Positions 7,078 through 14,343 are shown, counted from the first letter of the stretch. The stretch is 14,407 bases of DNA from an uncultured Eubacteriales bacterium (GCA_900540045.1 UQEF01000075.1:1-14407); one strand, 5' to 3'. A program made the numbers and translations. The notes: a model not told the origin generated them from the letters alone.

Positions 7078-7953
7078 TCACACCCCCTCGAACGTGTCGT
7101 ACCAGCGCACGCGGATGACGCTGCGGCTGCGGTCGCCCGTGGGCACGTATTCGATGTCGTTTTCGCCGGGGCGCAGGCCGAACGCCGCCACCGACGACAG
7201 GGGGTCGAGGTAGCCGAAGGCGTTTTCCCCGCTGCCGTCCTCCCGCGTGAGGGTGACGGCCAGCGCCGCCGGGTCGGTCTGGATGGTGAGGCGCTCGCCG
7301 TAGGGCAGGGGCGATGTCAGGCGCAGCGCGGCGCCGGTGGTGCGGTTGACCAGCGCGGGCGTCTCGCCGCTGCCCTCGACCGTGACCACGCACGGCGCGA
7401 ACGCGGACCCCCCGTTGGTCACGCGCATCTGAAACACCTGCGACCCAAGCCTGACCGGAAGCCTGCCCGGCAGCCGAAAGCCCCCGCTGGTCTGGCGAAA
7501 CACCGCCTCCCGCGGCTCGCTGCCGTAGAGAAACGGGCTTTCGCACTGAAACCGCACGTTCACGCCCGTGTGCACGTCCCCGGCGCGCGCCGTCCAGTCC
7601 AGCCCGCCCAGCGGGACCACCCACGTCCACCACGCGCCGTGGTCGTTTTCGTACACGAGGCGCGCGCGGCTCTCGCCGTCCGCCGCCAGATCGGGCGAGA
7701 GCACGCGGCACAGCGCCTCGCGGCTTTCGTAGAGCCCCTGCCGCGTCGCCCCCAGAATCTGGATCACCGCGGTGATCTCCCGCGCCTCGCGCCGCAGCGA
7801 CAGAAGCCGCCCCCCGTCGCGCGCGCCGTCCTCGGTGAGCGTCAGCGCGTTGTCGCACGCCCCCACCCCCCGCACGCTGCGCAGCAGGTACGGCGCGCCC
7901 CGCCCGAACACGGCCCGCTCGCCCCGGAGGTTGATGTAGGTCAGTTGCTGCAT
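7078..7953 (-). CDS. Phage distal tail protein, Dit-like (Sipho_tail family)
   Basis: 291 residues. The N-terminus has the family pattern LTYINLRGERAVFGRGAPYLL followed by a G-V-G step, then RREAREITAVIQILG at ~54-68, matching the beta-barrel half of Dit proteins that ring the tail tip in siphophages. The C-terminal half (~165-291) is a second beta domain. Start: AAGGAG lies 12 bases before the ATG, slightly far. It is the first gene of a two-gene operon with the Gp37-like gene; 3 bases separate stop and start. In phages the tape-measure gene normally precedes Dit, but here a 573-base repeat array takes that place. Codon use is like the neighbouring genes, with no sign of decay. Confidence 0.8.
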   Translation of the reverse strand: MQQLTYINLRGERAVFGRGAPYLLRSVRGVGACDNALTLTEDGARDGGRLLSLRREAREITAVIQILGATRQGLYESREALCRVLSPDLAADGESRARLVYENDHGAWWTWVVPLGGLDWTARAGDVHTGVNVRFQCESPFLYGSEPREAVFRQTSGGFRLPGRLPVRLGSQVFQMRVTNGGSAFAPCVVTVEGSGETPALVNRTTGAALRLTSPLPYGERLTIQTDPAALAVTLTREDGSGENAFGYLDPLSSVAAFGLRPGENDIEYVPTGDRSRSVIRVRWYDTFEGV

Positions 7954-7990
7954 GGTGTTTTGGTACTCCTTTCGTGTTGGTACGCACGTT

Positions 7991-8075
7991 CGGCCGCCGT
8001 GAGCGGCCGCCCGCGCTGTGCGCGGTATGGGCTGGGTCGCCGCTCGCTAATGTCAAAGGGTCCCTGCCCTTTGAC
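7991..8075. repeat. Three further hairpins upstream of the Dit gene
   Basis: CGGCCGC-CGTGA-GCGGCCG (7991-8009), CCGCGC-TGT-GCGCGG (8011-8025) and GTCAAAGGG-TCCCTG-CCCTTTGAC (8052-8075). The last is bordered on both sides by CGCTCGCT. They start the gene-free stretch 7954-8526, which holds only repeats; I see no reading frame of its own there. Confidence 0.65.
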
Positions 8076-8126
8076 CGCTCGCTGTGGCGTGGGCCGTCTT
8101 TGCGGCGAACGGAGGGCGGACGGCGC

Positions 8127-8492
8127 GAGCGTTGCGAGCGCCCTTGCGGCGCGCAGGGAAGCGTCAGCCCTGTGGGCTGTTGCGCGTAGCGCAAAGCGAC
8201 CCGAAGCGCACCGAAGGGAAGCGTCAGCCCTGTGGGCTGTTGCGCGTAGCGCAAAGCGACCCGCAGGTGTGAGCAAATACAAGGGCTGTGCGCGGCCAGC
8301 GCACAGAACGCCGATATTTGCGAGGGCAGCGAAACCATGAGCGCACCGGAGGGAAGCGTCAGCCCAGTGGGCTGTTGCGCGCAGCGCAAAGCGACCCGCA
8401 GGTGTGAGCAAATACAAGGGCTGCGCGCGGCCAGCGCGCAGAACGCCGATATTTGCGAAAGGCAGGGAAGCGCGAATGATTGAGCAACCGGG
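8127..8492. repeat. Palindromic module array, right copy, with tandem units
   Basis: GAGCGTTGCGAGCG (8127-8140), then three frames GGGAAGCG...AAAGCGACCC at 8156-8202, 8216-8262 and 8351-8397. The first two are identical, 60 bases apart. Each holds CAGCCC-NGT-GGGCTG and TTGCGC-GNA-GCGCAA. The last two are each followed by a long stem: GCAAATA/TATTTGC enclosing CTGTGCGC/GCGCACAG at 8273-8321, and GCAAATA/TATTTGC enclosing CTGCGCGC/GCGCGCAG at 8408-8456. GGCAGCGAAACCATGAGCGC recurs at 8325-8344 and the 29-base element at 8464-8492. The blocks 8216-8321 and 8351-8456 are near-identical direct repeats 135 bases apart. Confidence 0.85.
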
Positions 8493-8526
8493 AAGGCCCC
8501 TGCACCCCACTCTTTTCCCTGTGTCC

Positions 8527-9387
8527 TTACTTCAATTTCTCCCAATATTCCGGCAGGACCTGTTCAAACCTCAGCCCATACCTCAGCGGCTCGCCGCCCG
8601 CCAATGTCAGCCGGAGGGCCTGATGCGTCAGGTCCAGCGCGAGCGCGGCGGCGTCGGGCAGAGATTTGCCGCGCATCAGCGCGCCCAGCAGGAGCGAGGC
8701 CAGCACATCCCCCGTGCCGTGAAACAGGCCCTCATAGCGCTCGCGGTAGAGAAAGAGCGGCCCGTCCATGCCGCGCGCCAAGACCGCCGCGCCCGTCAGG
8801 CCCGGCCTTGCCGCCACGTCCGTGACCACCACGTTCTCCGGGCCGAGGTCCCGCAGGCCCCGGCACAGCCGCGCCACCGCCGCTTCCTCCGGCGTATCGC
8901 CGGGGTAGGGCTCGTCCAGCAGAAAGGCCGCTTCGGTCAGGTTGGGCGTGATGGTGCGCGCGCGGGCGCACAGGCGGCGCATCTGCGCGGGCAGGCCGCT
9001 GTCCAGCAGGGAGTACAGCCGCCCGTGATCGCCGAAGGCCGGGTCCACAAAGAGGTGGGTATCCCCGTCGCAGAGGAGGTCGATCATCTCCAGCACCATC
9101 TCCACCTGCGCCCCCGACGCCAGATACCCCGAATAGAACGCGTCAAAATGCAGGCCCAGCGTTTCGATATGCCGCGCGATGGGCAGAAGCTGGCCGCTCA
9201 GGTCCAGATGGGTATAGCCCGTAAATTCGCCCGTGTGGGTGCTCAGCAGCGCCGTGGGCACCACGGCGGTATTCACCCCCGCGGCGCTCAGCACCGGGAG
9301 CGCCACCGTGAGCGAGCAGCGGCCCACGCACGAGATATCCTGCACGACGATGGCGCGCGGCTGCGCGGCTTCGGTGGATTGGGTCAT
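8527..9387 (-). CDS. Pyridoxal/pyridoxamine kinase-like protein (PfkB/ribokinase superfamily)
   Basis: 286 residues. It should phosphorylate pyridoxal, pyridoxamine or pyridoxine with ATP in the B6 salvage pathway, in the cytoplasm. Motifs: QDISCVGRCSLTVALP (16-31) and ALLSTHTGEF (46-55) at the substrate side; DPAFGDHG (115-122); TPNLTEA (147-153); and G224-T-G-D227, whose aspartate is the catalytic base in this family. Length is typical for the PdxK/PdxY group. The frame is open to 9471, but the ATG at 9387 has AGGAGG 6 bases upstream and puts the conserved first strand at the usual place. A 6-bp GGCGGC/GCCGCC hairpin (9403-9417) lies just before the ribosome binding site. It is transcribed away from the ACT/UPF0210 operon. 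Confidence 0.88.
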   Translation of the reverse strand: MTQSTEAAQPRAIVVQDISCVGRCSLTVALPVLSAAGVNTAVVPTALLSTHTGEFTGYTHLDLSGQLLPIARHIETLGLHFDAFYSGYLASGAQVEMVLEMIDLLCDGDTHLFVDPAFGDHGRLYSLLDSGLPAQMRRLCARARTITPNLTEAAFLLDEPYPGDTPEEAAVARLCRGLRDLGPENVVVTDVAARPGLTGAAVLARGMDGPLFLYRERYEGLFHGTGDVLASLLLGALMRGKSLPDAAALALDLTHQALRLTLAGGEPLRYGLRFEQVLPEYWEKLK

Positions 9388-9435
9388 GGAGCACCTCCTG
9401 ACGGCGGCGGGGCCGCCGGGCAACATCGTAGTACC

Positions 9436-9463
9436 ATCATACACCAAAACGCAAAAAAAGCAA
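9436..9463 (-). promoter_or_regulatory. Promoter of the pyridoxal kinase gene
   Basis: On the minus strand TTGCTT (9463-9458), 16 bases, TATGAT (9441-9436). A T-rich spacer supports it. Its -35 box is one base away from the -35 box of the divergent promoter. Confidence 0.6.
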
Positions 9464-9464
9464 G

Positions 9465-9493
9465 TTGACACGGCGCGCCGCGTGCGGTATCGT
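9465..9493 (+). promoter_or_regulatory. Promoter of the ACT/UPF0210 operon
   Basis: A perfect TTGACA (9465-9470), 17 bases, TATCGT (9488-9493). The predicted start near 9500 leaves a leader of about 32 bases. Confidence 0.65.
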
Positions 9494-9531
9494 AAGGGAG
9501 AAATACCAATTCAGGGAAGGGGACGCGGACC

Positions 9532-9804
9532 ATGCAAAAGGCGCTGGTATCGGTCACGGGCGTGGACAAGCCCGGCATCATCGCGCGGGTGAGCACCGCG
9601 CTGTTTGAAATGAACATCAACGTGCTGGAGATCTCCCAGACGATTCTGGACGGCTATTTCACCATGCTGATGATCGTGGACATCACAAACGCCACCGCCG
9701 CCTTCAGCGAGGCCGCCGCCCGCATGGAAGAGGTGGGCCGCGAGCTGGGCGAGGCCATCAGCATCCAGCGCACCGACATCTTCGACGCCATGCACCGCAT
9801 CTGA
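9532..9804 (+). CDS. ACT domain-containing protein (UPF0237)
   Basis: 90 residues, one complete ACT domain: the first strand and turn read [18 protein letters not shown] (4-21), with the DKPGI ligand-binding turn, then [11 protein letters not shown] (29-39) and a strand [13 protein letters not shown] domains bind amino acids or other small ligands, often as dimers. The family is normally found just before a UPF0210 gene, as here (14 bases), so it probably senses a ligand for, or forms a complex with, that protein; the ligand is not known. The ribosome binding site is a GGAAGGGG stretch about 11 bases upstream. Confidence 0.93.
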   Translation: MQKALVSVTGVDKPGIIARVSTALFEMNINVLEISQTILDGYFTMLMIVDITNATAAFSEAAARMEEVGRELGEAISIQRTDIFDAMHRI

Positions 9805-9818
9805 CGGGGGGTGAGACG

Positions 9819-11165
9819 ATGATCGAGGTCAGCGAGATCCTACAGACCATCCGCATGGTGAGCGAGCAGCATTTCGACATCCGCACCATCACGATGGGCA
9901 TCAGCCTGTTGGACTGCAAGAAAAACACCGACCGCGAAACCGCGCAGGCCGTCTATGACAAGGTCACCCGCGTGGCGCGCGATCTGGTGCGCGTGGGCGG
10001 CGAGCTGGAAAGCGAGCTGGGCGTGCCGATTGTCAACAAGCGCATCAGCGTCACCCCCGTGGGCATGATCTGCGGGGACGATCCCGTGGCCATCGCCGTG
10101 GCGCTGGACGAGGCCGCCGGGACGGTCGGGGTCAACTTCATCGGCGGGTACGGCGCGCTCATGCACAAGGGCGCGACCCGCGCCGAGGAAACCCTGCTGG
10201 ACTCCATGCCGGAGGCCTTCTCCAAAACCGCGCGCCTGTGCGGCAGCGTCAACGTCGGCTCCACGCGCAGCGGCATCAACATGGACGCCGTGCGCAAGAT
10301 GGGCCACGTCATCAAGCGCACCGCGGAGCTGACCGCCGATACGGACGGCTTCGGCTGCGCCAAGATCGTCGTCTTTGCCAACGCCGTGGAGGACAACCCC
10401 TTCATGGCCGGGGCGTTCCACGGCGTGGGCGAGCCGGAGTGCGTGGTCAACGTGGGCGTGAGCGGGCCGGGCGTGGTGCAGCGCGCGCTCAAGGAGGTGC
10501 GCGGCGAGCCGTTTGACGTGGTGGCCGAGACGATCAAGCGCACGGCCTTCAAGATCACCCGCGTGGGCGAGCTAGTGGCGCAGGAGGCCGCCAAGCGGCT
10601 GGGCGTGCCGTTCGGCATCGTGGACCTGTCCCTCGCCCCCACCCCCGCGCGCGGCGACAGCGTGGCCTACATCTTGCAGGAGATGGGCCTGGAGATGACC
10701 GGCGCGCCCGGCACCACGGCGGCCCTTGCCATGCTCAACGACATGGTCAAAAAGGGCGGCGTGATGGCCTCCAGCCATGTGGGCGGGCTCAGCGGCGCGT
10801 TCATCCCCGTGAGCGAGGACATCGGCATGATCGAGGCCGCGCAGGCCCGGTGCCTCACCATCGAAAAGCTGGAGGCCATGACCTGCGTGTGCTCCGTGGG
10901 CCTTGACATGATCGCCATCCCCGGCGACACCTCAGCCAACGCCATCGCCGGCATCATCGCCGACGAGGCCGCCATCGGCATGGTCAACAACAAGACCACC
11001 GCCGTGCGCGTGATCCCCGCCCCCGGCAGGAAGGCCGGCGATACGGTCAACTTCGGCGGGCTGTTCGGCTTCGCGCCGGTGATGCCGGTGAACGGGGCCA
11101 AAAACGACGCCTTTATCGAGCGCGGCGGCCGGATTCCCGCGCCGCTGCACAGTTTGAAGAACTGA
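9819..11165 (+). CDS. PFL family protein (UPF0210/DUF711)
   Basis: 448 residues, full length for the family. Characteristic stretches: [11 protein letters not shown] (24-34), NKRISVTP near residue 73, [12 protein letters not shown] near 107, [16 protein letters not shown], and [21 protein letters not shown] around residue 180-200, followed by [17 protein letters not shown]. The fold is reported to resemble pyruvate formate-lyase, but no glycyl-radical motif is expected or seen; the biochemical role is not established. Start: a GGGGGGTGA ribosome binding site. It is the second gene of an operon with the ACT-domain gene and both are governed by the promoter at 9465. A hairpin follows the stop. 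Confidence 0.93.
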   Translation: MIEVSEILQTIRMVSEQHFDIRTITMGISLLDCKKNTDRETAQAVYDKVTRVARDLVRVGGELESELGVPIVNKRISVTPVGMICGDDPVAIAVALDEAAGTVGVNFIGGYGALMHKGATRAEETLLDSMPEAFSKTARLCGSVNVGSTRSGINMDAVRKMGHVIKRTAELTADTDGFGCAKIVVFANAVEDNPFMAGAFHGVGEPECVVNVGVSGPGVVQRALKEVRGEPFDVVAETIKRTAFKITRVGELVAQEAAKRLGVPFGIVDLSLAPTPARGDSVAYILQEMGLEMTGAPGTTAALAMLNDMVKKGGVMASSHVGGLSGAFIPVSEDIGMIEAAQARCLTIEKLEAMTCVCSVGLDMIAIPGDTSANAIAGIIADEAAIGMVNNKTTAVRVIPAPGRKAGDTVNFGGLFGFAPVMPVNGAKNDAFIERGGRIPAPLHSLKN

Positions 11166-11172
11166 AGGAGGA

Positions 11173-11200
11173 CGCCCGGCTTCCGATGGGAGGCCGGGCG
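11173..11200 (+). terminator. Hairpin after the UPF0210 gene
   Basis: CGCCCGGC/GCCGGGCG (11173-11180 with 11193-11200), 12-base loop, then CTTCGCTTTG. The T run is weak and broken. It starts 8 bases after the stop codon. Confidence 0.55.
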
Positions 11201-11287
11201 CTTCGCTTTGGCGGGACTACGCGCGAGGGAGGACAGGAAGGGCACGGAACCATGCGCGGCGGATCGGCCCCTTTTCCCGCGATGGAC

Positions 11288-11317
11288 TTGCCCGTAGCGC
11301 CATATCGCTGGTATAAT
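11288..11317 (+). promoter_or_regulatory. Promoter of the DUF3800 gene
   Basis: TTGCCC (11288-11293), 18 bases, then a perfect TATAAT (11312-11317). The predicted start near 11324 excludes the in-frame upstream start codons and supports the ATG at 11354. Confidence 0.65.
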
Positions 11318-11353
11318 GATATGGGAAAAGAAATTCATGGCAAAGAGGCATCT

Positions 11354-12169
11354 ATGGAATATACGCTGTACTGTGATGAGTCCATATCGAAAGACCGGAA
11401 ATTTGGCGACTTCTTTGGCGGGTGCATCGTTGACAACAGGGCTCTGCCGGAAATCGAGGCGGCGCTGAATCAATGCAAGGCAATAAATCATCTTGACGGA
11501 GAGATCAAATGGACAAAGCTCACAGCGCCCTATCTGGAGAAATACATCGACGTCATCCATCTGTTCTTTGATTATGTGAGAGCGGGAAAAATCCGTGTCC
11601 GCATCATGTTTCGAAGCATGGAGGATTCGTATGCGTTCCCGGCGCAGCAAAAGGGCGAAAAGTATTTCAAGCTCTACTATCAATTCATCAAGCATGGGTT
11701 TGGCTTTCTTCAGACAGCAGGCCTCGCGCCGTTTTATGTGAGAATCTATCTGGATCAGATGCCCAACAAACGCCTTGAACGCGAAAGGTTTAAACTGTTT
11801 CTCCATGAAATGACGGCAACCAGAGACTTTGTAGAAAAAAAATCGGCCGTACGAATCAGACGGGACCAGATCGCCGAGGTTTCCTCTCATGATCATGTGC
11901 TTATGCAATGCGCGGATATCATCCTCGGCGCGATGCAGTTCAGGCTGAATGAGCATCACCTCGACAAGCCCGACGGACAGAGATACAGGGGAAAAAAGAC
12001 GGTCGCAAAAGAAAAAATGTACCGCGCAATCCACAGGGAAATCTGCACGATCCATGAGAATTTCAATATCGGGGTTTCGACCGGGGCGCGCAACTATGCG
12101 AGGCCGCACTGGGAAAGTCCTTATGAGCACTGGAAGTTTACGGCAAGCGGACATCCCGGAAACGAATAA
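11354..12169 (+). CDS. DUF3800 domain protein
   Basis: 271 residues. DUF3800 proteins are predicted to have an RNase H-like fold. The acidic residues expected for such a fold are present: Y6-C-D8-E9-S10 near the N-terminus, G49-E50-IKW after the second segment, Y122-L-D124 in the middle and Q175-C-A-D178 near the C-terminal helix. Nuclease action on RNA or DNA is therefore plausible but untested. The frame is open back to 11186; I take 11354 because TATAAT at 11312 places the transcript start only 30 bases before it and GAGG lies 6 bases upstream. Base composition is clearly more AT-rich than the flanking genes, which suggests transfer. A structured hairpin begins 5 bases after the stop codon; RNA motifs linked to DUF3800 genes have been described. 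Confidence 0.88.
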   Translation: MEYTLYCDESISKDRKFGDFFGGCIVDNRALPEIEAALNQCKAINHLDGEIKWTKLTAPYLEKYIDVIHLFFDYVRAGKIRVRIMFRSMEDSYAFPAQQKGEKYFKLYYQFIKHGFGFLQTAGLAPFYVRIYLDQMPNKRLERERFKLFLHEMTATRDFVEKKSAVRIRRDQIAEVSSHDHVLMQCADIILGAMQFRLNEHHLDKPDGQRYRGKKTVAKEKMYRAIHREICTIHENFNIGVSTGARNYARPHWESPYEHWKFTASGHPGNE

Positions 12170-12173
12170 AAAA

Positions 12174-12238
12174 GCATCCCGCTTCTTCTACATCAACCCC
12201 TCGCGTAGGAACGCAAGGCTTCGAAGGGAGCAGGATGC
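12174..12238 (+). ncRNA. Candidate structured RNA downstream of DUF3800
   Basis: GCATCC pairs with GGATGC (12174-12179 with 12233-12238); after one C/A mismatch, GCTTCTT pairs with AAGGGAGC-side bases (12181-12187 with 12225-12231, two G-U pairs). This gives a 13-pair stem. Inside it CCT-C-GCG and CGC-A-AGG (12199-12205 with 12212-12218) form a second hairpin with loop TAGGAA, and about 11 unpaired bases remain on the 5' side. No T run follows, so an ordinary terminator is less likely. Its position fits the published DUF3800 RNA motifs (a family of distinct structures near these genes); which one, if any, I cannot say. The strand is assumed. Confidence 0.55.
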
Positions 12239-12240
12239 CC

Positions 12241-12267
12241 GATGATATGATATGCAATCATATCATC
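12241..12267. repeat. Perfect 27-bp AT-rich palindrome
   Basis: GATGATATGAT and ATCATATCATC are 11-base perfect arms around ATGCA. It stands in an AT-rich island (12241-12297) within GC-rich DNA, 131 bases before the recombinase gene. Size and symmetry fit either a serine-recombinase crossover site or an operator. Confidence 0.6.
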
Positions 12268-12358
12268 TCCAATTCGATTATATCAGATAACCGGTGGTTG
12301 TCAAGGTCAGAATCGGCTGCCCGCTTCTGCCACCCTTTTCCACCGCCCACTTTTGCGC

Positions 12359-12396
12359 TACAATGCCCCCATCCGCATCCAGAAGGGGGTTTTTTT
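12359..12396 (+). promoter_or_regulatory. Promoter and terminator-like hairpin before the recombinase gene
   Basis: TACAAT (12359-12364) is a good -10 box with only a weak -35 (TTTTCC at 12336). CCCCC/GGGGG (12366-12370 with 12385-12389) followed by seven T (12390-12396) looks like an intrinsic terminator for transcripts arriving from DUF3800. A transcript started from TACAAT would begin near 12371, after the left arm, and so escape the hairpin. The right arm with AGAAGG is also the ribosome binding site. Confidence 0.5.
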
Positions 12397-12397
12397 C

Positions 12398-12988
12398 ATG
12401 ATTTATGGCTACATTCGCGTATCTTCCCGCGACCAGTGCGACGAGCGGCAGCGGGCCGCGCTGCTTGCGTGGGGCGTGCCGCCGGAGGCCCTCTACGCCG
12501 ACCGGTGCTCCGGCAAGGACTTTCAGCGGCCCCAGTACCTGCGCCTGATGCGCCGCCTGCGCCGGGACGATCTGCTGGTGGTCAAGAGCATCGACCGGCT
12601 GGGGCGCGACTACGCCGAGGTGATGGAACAGTGGCGCGTGCTCACGCGGGAGCGGGGCGTCTCCATCGTGGTGCTGGACATGCCGCTGCTGGACACCCGC
12701 TGCCAGCGCGACCTCACCGGCACGCTGATTGCCGACATCGTGCTCAATCTCCTCAGCTACGTGGCCCAGACCGAGCGCGAGATGATCCGCCGCCGCCAGG
12801 CCGAGGGCATCGCCGCGGCGCGGGCGCGCGGCGTGCGCTTCGGCCGCTGTGAAAAGCCCCTGCCGGACGGCTTTGCGGAGGTGGCGGGGCTGTGGCGCGC
12901 GCGGCGCATCTCCTGCGAGGAGGCCCTGCGGCGGCTGGGCGTGAGCCGGAGCTATTTTTTCAAGAACGTGAAGCGGCTGTCCCTGTGA
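12398..12988 (+). CDS. Small serine recombinase (resolvase/invertase family)
   Basis: 196 residues, the size of Tn3-type resolvases and Gin/Hin invertases. The N-terminus Y3-GYIRVS9-S has the catalytic serine (S9), followed by RDQ; S-IDRLGRD (64-71) carries the active-site arginines R67 and R70; a long E-helix spans ~118-145 (YVAQTEREMIRRRQAEGI); and the last ~35 residues hold a helix-turn-helix (ISCEEALRRLGVSRSYFF). It cuts and rejoins DNA at short sites, forming a serine-DNA link. The frame is open to 12353, but the ATG at 12398 gives the standard MIYGYIRVS start with AGAAGGGGG upstream. The AT-rich palindrome behind DUF3800 is a possible target site. No transposase accompanies it in the window. 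Confidence 0.93.
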   Translation: MIYGYIRVSSRDQCDERQRAALLAWGVPPEALYADRCSGKDFQRPQYLRLMRRLRRDDLLVVKSIDRLGRDYAEVMEQWRVLTRERGVSIVVLDMPLLDTRCQRDLTGTLIADIVLNLLSYVAQTEREMIRRRQAEGIAAARARGVRFGRCEKPLPDGFAEVAGLWRARRISCEEALRRLGVSRSYFFKNVKRLSL

Positions 12989-12992
12989 ACGC

Positions 12993-13018
12993 AAAACGCC
13001 CGCCGGGCAGGGCGGGCG
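12993..13018 (-). terminator. Terminator of the minus-strand membrane protein gene
   Basis: Read on the minus strand, CGCCCGCC-CTGCCC-GGCGGGCG (8-bp perfect stem, 13018-12997) is followed by TTTT (12996-12993). It lies between the convergent ends of the recombinase and membrane-protein genes and may also stop transcripts on the plus strand, though without T run there. Confidence 0.65.
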
Positions 13019-13021
13019 GGC

Positions 13022-13063
13022 GCGCGGGACCGCCGGGGGCCGGGTGCGCGGGACTGCCGGGGG
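13022..13063. repeat. Two copies of an 18-base G-rich direct repeat
   Basis: GCGCGGGACNGCCGGGGG at 13022-13039 and 13046-13063, one difference, period 24. It ends exactly at the stop codon of the membrane protein gene. Confidence 0.6.
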
Positions 13064-14257
13064 TCAGAGGACGCCGTCGGTCAGAAAGAGGTAGATCCCA
13101 TAGTACACGCCGGAGAGCAGGTGCCAGCCAAACAGCACGAGGCCGCCCACGCGCCGGGCGCTCACCCGTCCGTCGGCCTCGCGCGCGCCGCGTCCGGCGG
13201 CAAAGAACCGCGCCGCCGTCACCACCCACAGCATCAGCGCCGCGCCCATCATGCCCCAGCCGAAGTTGCCGTCCGCCGCGCGGCGGCCGTTCTCGCCCAG
13301 CAGCAGGTATTCGGCCACGCCGACCGCGTCCATCGCCAGGGTGAGATCAAACAGGGTATCGCGCGGGCCGTCCTTTCGGAAAAAGACCAGCACATACAGG
13401 GGGAACGCCTGCATCAGCAGCGTGCTGAGCAGGACGCGGCCCAGCTTTTCCAGGGAAATCTCCAGCACCATATCGCCCTGGGAGGGCACGATGATGCCGA
13501 AATAGTACATGTACTGCAAAATCATGAAGGCGATGGCCGGCACAACGCAGGCCAGCACCCTGAGGAAAAAGCGGCTGTTTTGCGGATGGCGGACCCATTG
13601 GACCAGGAAAAACAGGCACGCCGCCGGCAAAAACGCCTGCATGAACGTGGGCTTGGCCGTGAGGCTGAGCAAAAGCAGCGCGCCCAGCAGCGCCCCCTCG
13701 CGCCAGGGGATGTTGGCGCGGGGATCGGGCAGGGCGGCCTCGAAGCGGTCGTAGCAGCGCGCCGTGAACGGCACGCAGATCAGCATCCACACCATGGCGA
13801 TCATCTGCGTGGGGCTGTGCCAGGTGTTGGGCGTGCCCACGCCAAGGTACACCGTGGGGTTATAGGGCGTAAGGAGGCTGGACACCGTGCCCACGCACAG
13901 CGCCAGTCCCGTCAGCGCCGCCGGGGACCGGTCCGGCAGGGCGCGCCCCATCAGCCGGCGGATGAGCCACACCTCCGCCGTCTTGCATGCGGCCGTCACC
14001 AGCGCCGCCGCGTGCGCAAGCGGCACGCCCAGGCGCAGCACCAGCGCCACCAGCACGTGCCACATCGGGTGCGCGCCGTGGTGCAGAAAGCTCGTCAAAT
14101 CGGCAAAATTGCCCTCGGCGGCCCAGGTCGCGTGAATGCTGATATCGCTGGACGGGCGCAGCGTCAGCCGGTAAAAGAGCGCGAAGGACAGAAAAAACAC
14201 CGCCGCCAGCGCCAGCGCCTCCAGCGCGGCCCCGCGGCGGGAACGGGGGTGGGTCAT
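13064..14257 (-). CDS. Polytopic membrane protein, possibly GT-C-type glycosyltransferase
   Basis: 397 residues with about 9-11 hydrophobic segments, starting at ~15-32 after a basic N-terminus (MTHPRSRRG). The first outside loop has SSDISIH (an acid followed by a histidine, as in GT-C metal-binding loops) and LHHGAHPMWH; further on lies GVGTPNTWHSPTQM, a motif I associate with bacterial polymer-synthesis membrane proteins. GT-C enzymes transfer sugars from lipid-linked donors outside the membrane. I cannot confirm the family, so the call is cautious. The frame is open to 14362, but AAGGAGG lies 6 bases before the ATG at 14257 and the residues upstream look like translated GC-rich spacer. It converges with the recombinase gene. 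No cell-wall or capsule genes are in view. Confidence 0.75.
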   Translation of the reverse strand: MTHPRSRRGAALEALALAAVFFLSFALFYRLTLRPSSDISIHATWAAEGNFADLTSFLHHGAHPMWHVLVALVLRLGVPLAHAAALVTAACKTAEVWLIRRLMGRALPDRSPAALTGLALCVGTVSSLLTPYNPTVYLGVGTPNTWHSPTQMIAMVWMLICVPFTARCYDRFEAALPDPRANIPWREGALLGALLLLSLTAKPTFMQAFLPAACLFFLVQWVRHPQNSRFFLRVLACVVPAIAFMILQYMYYFGIIVPSQGDMVLEISLEKLGRVLLSTLLMQAFPLYVLVFFRKDGPRDTLFDLTLAMDAVGVAEYLLLGENGRRAADGNFGWGMMGAALMLWVVTAARFFAAGRGAREADGRVSARRVGGLVLFGWHLLSGVYYGIYLFLTDGVL

Positions 14258-14343
14258 GCGATGCCTCCTTGGAAGGGGGATGGAGAGGGGGCGGGTGGCG
14301 TTGCGCGGGCCACCGCAGGGGGCACGGGGTGCCGCGTGGCGCA

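Noticed and set aside
6637..8340. A 567-residue open frame on the plus strand
   Set aside because: It is antisense to both tail genes and extends through repeats; composition is that of a shadow frame.
8127..8492. CRISPR-like array
   Set aside because: The repeated units are palindrome pairs with nearly identical content between them, not unique spacers of even length, and no cas gene is nearby.
5916..8492. Calling the 29-base repeats phage attachment sites
   Set aside because: They are part of a larger shared repeat array, no integrase is adjacent, and neither lies in a tRNA gene.
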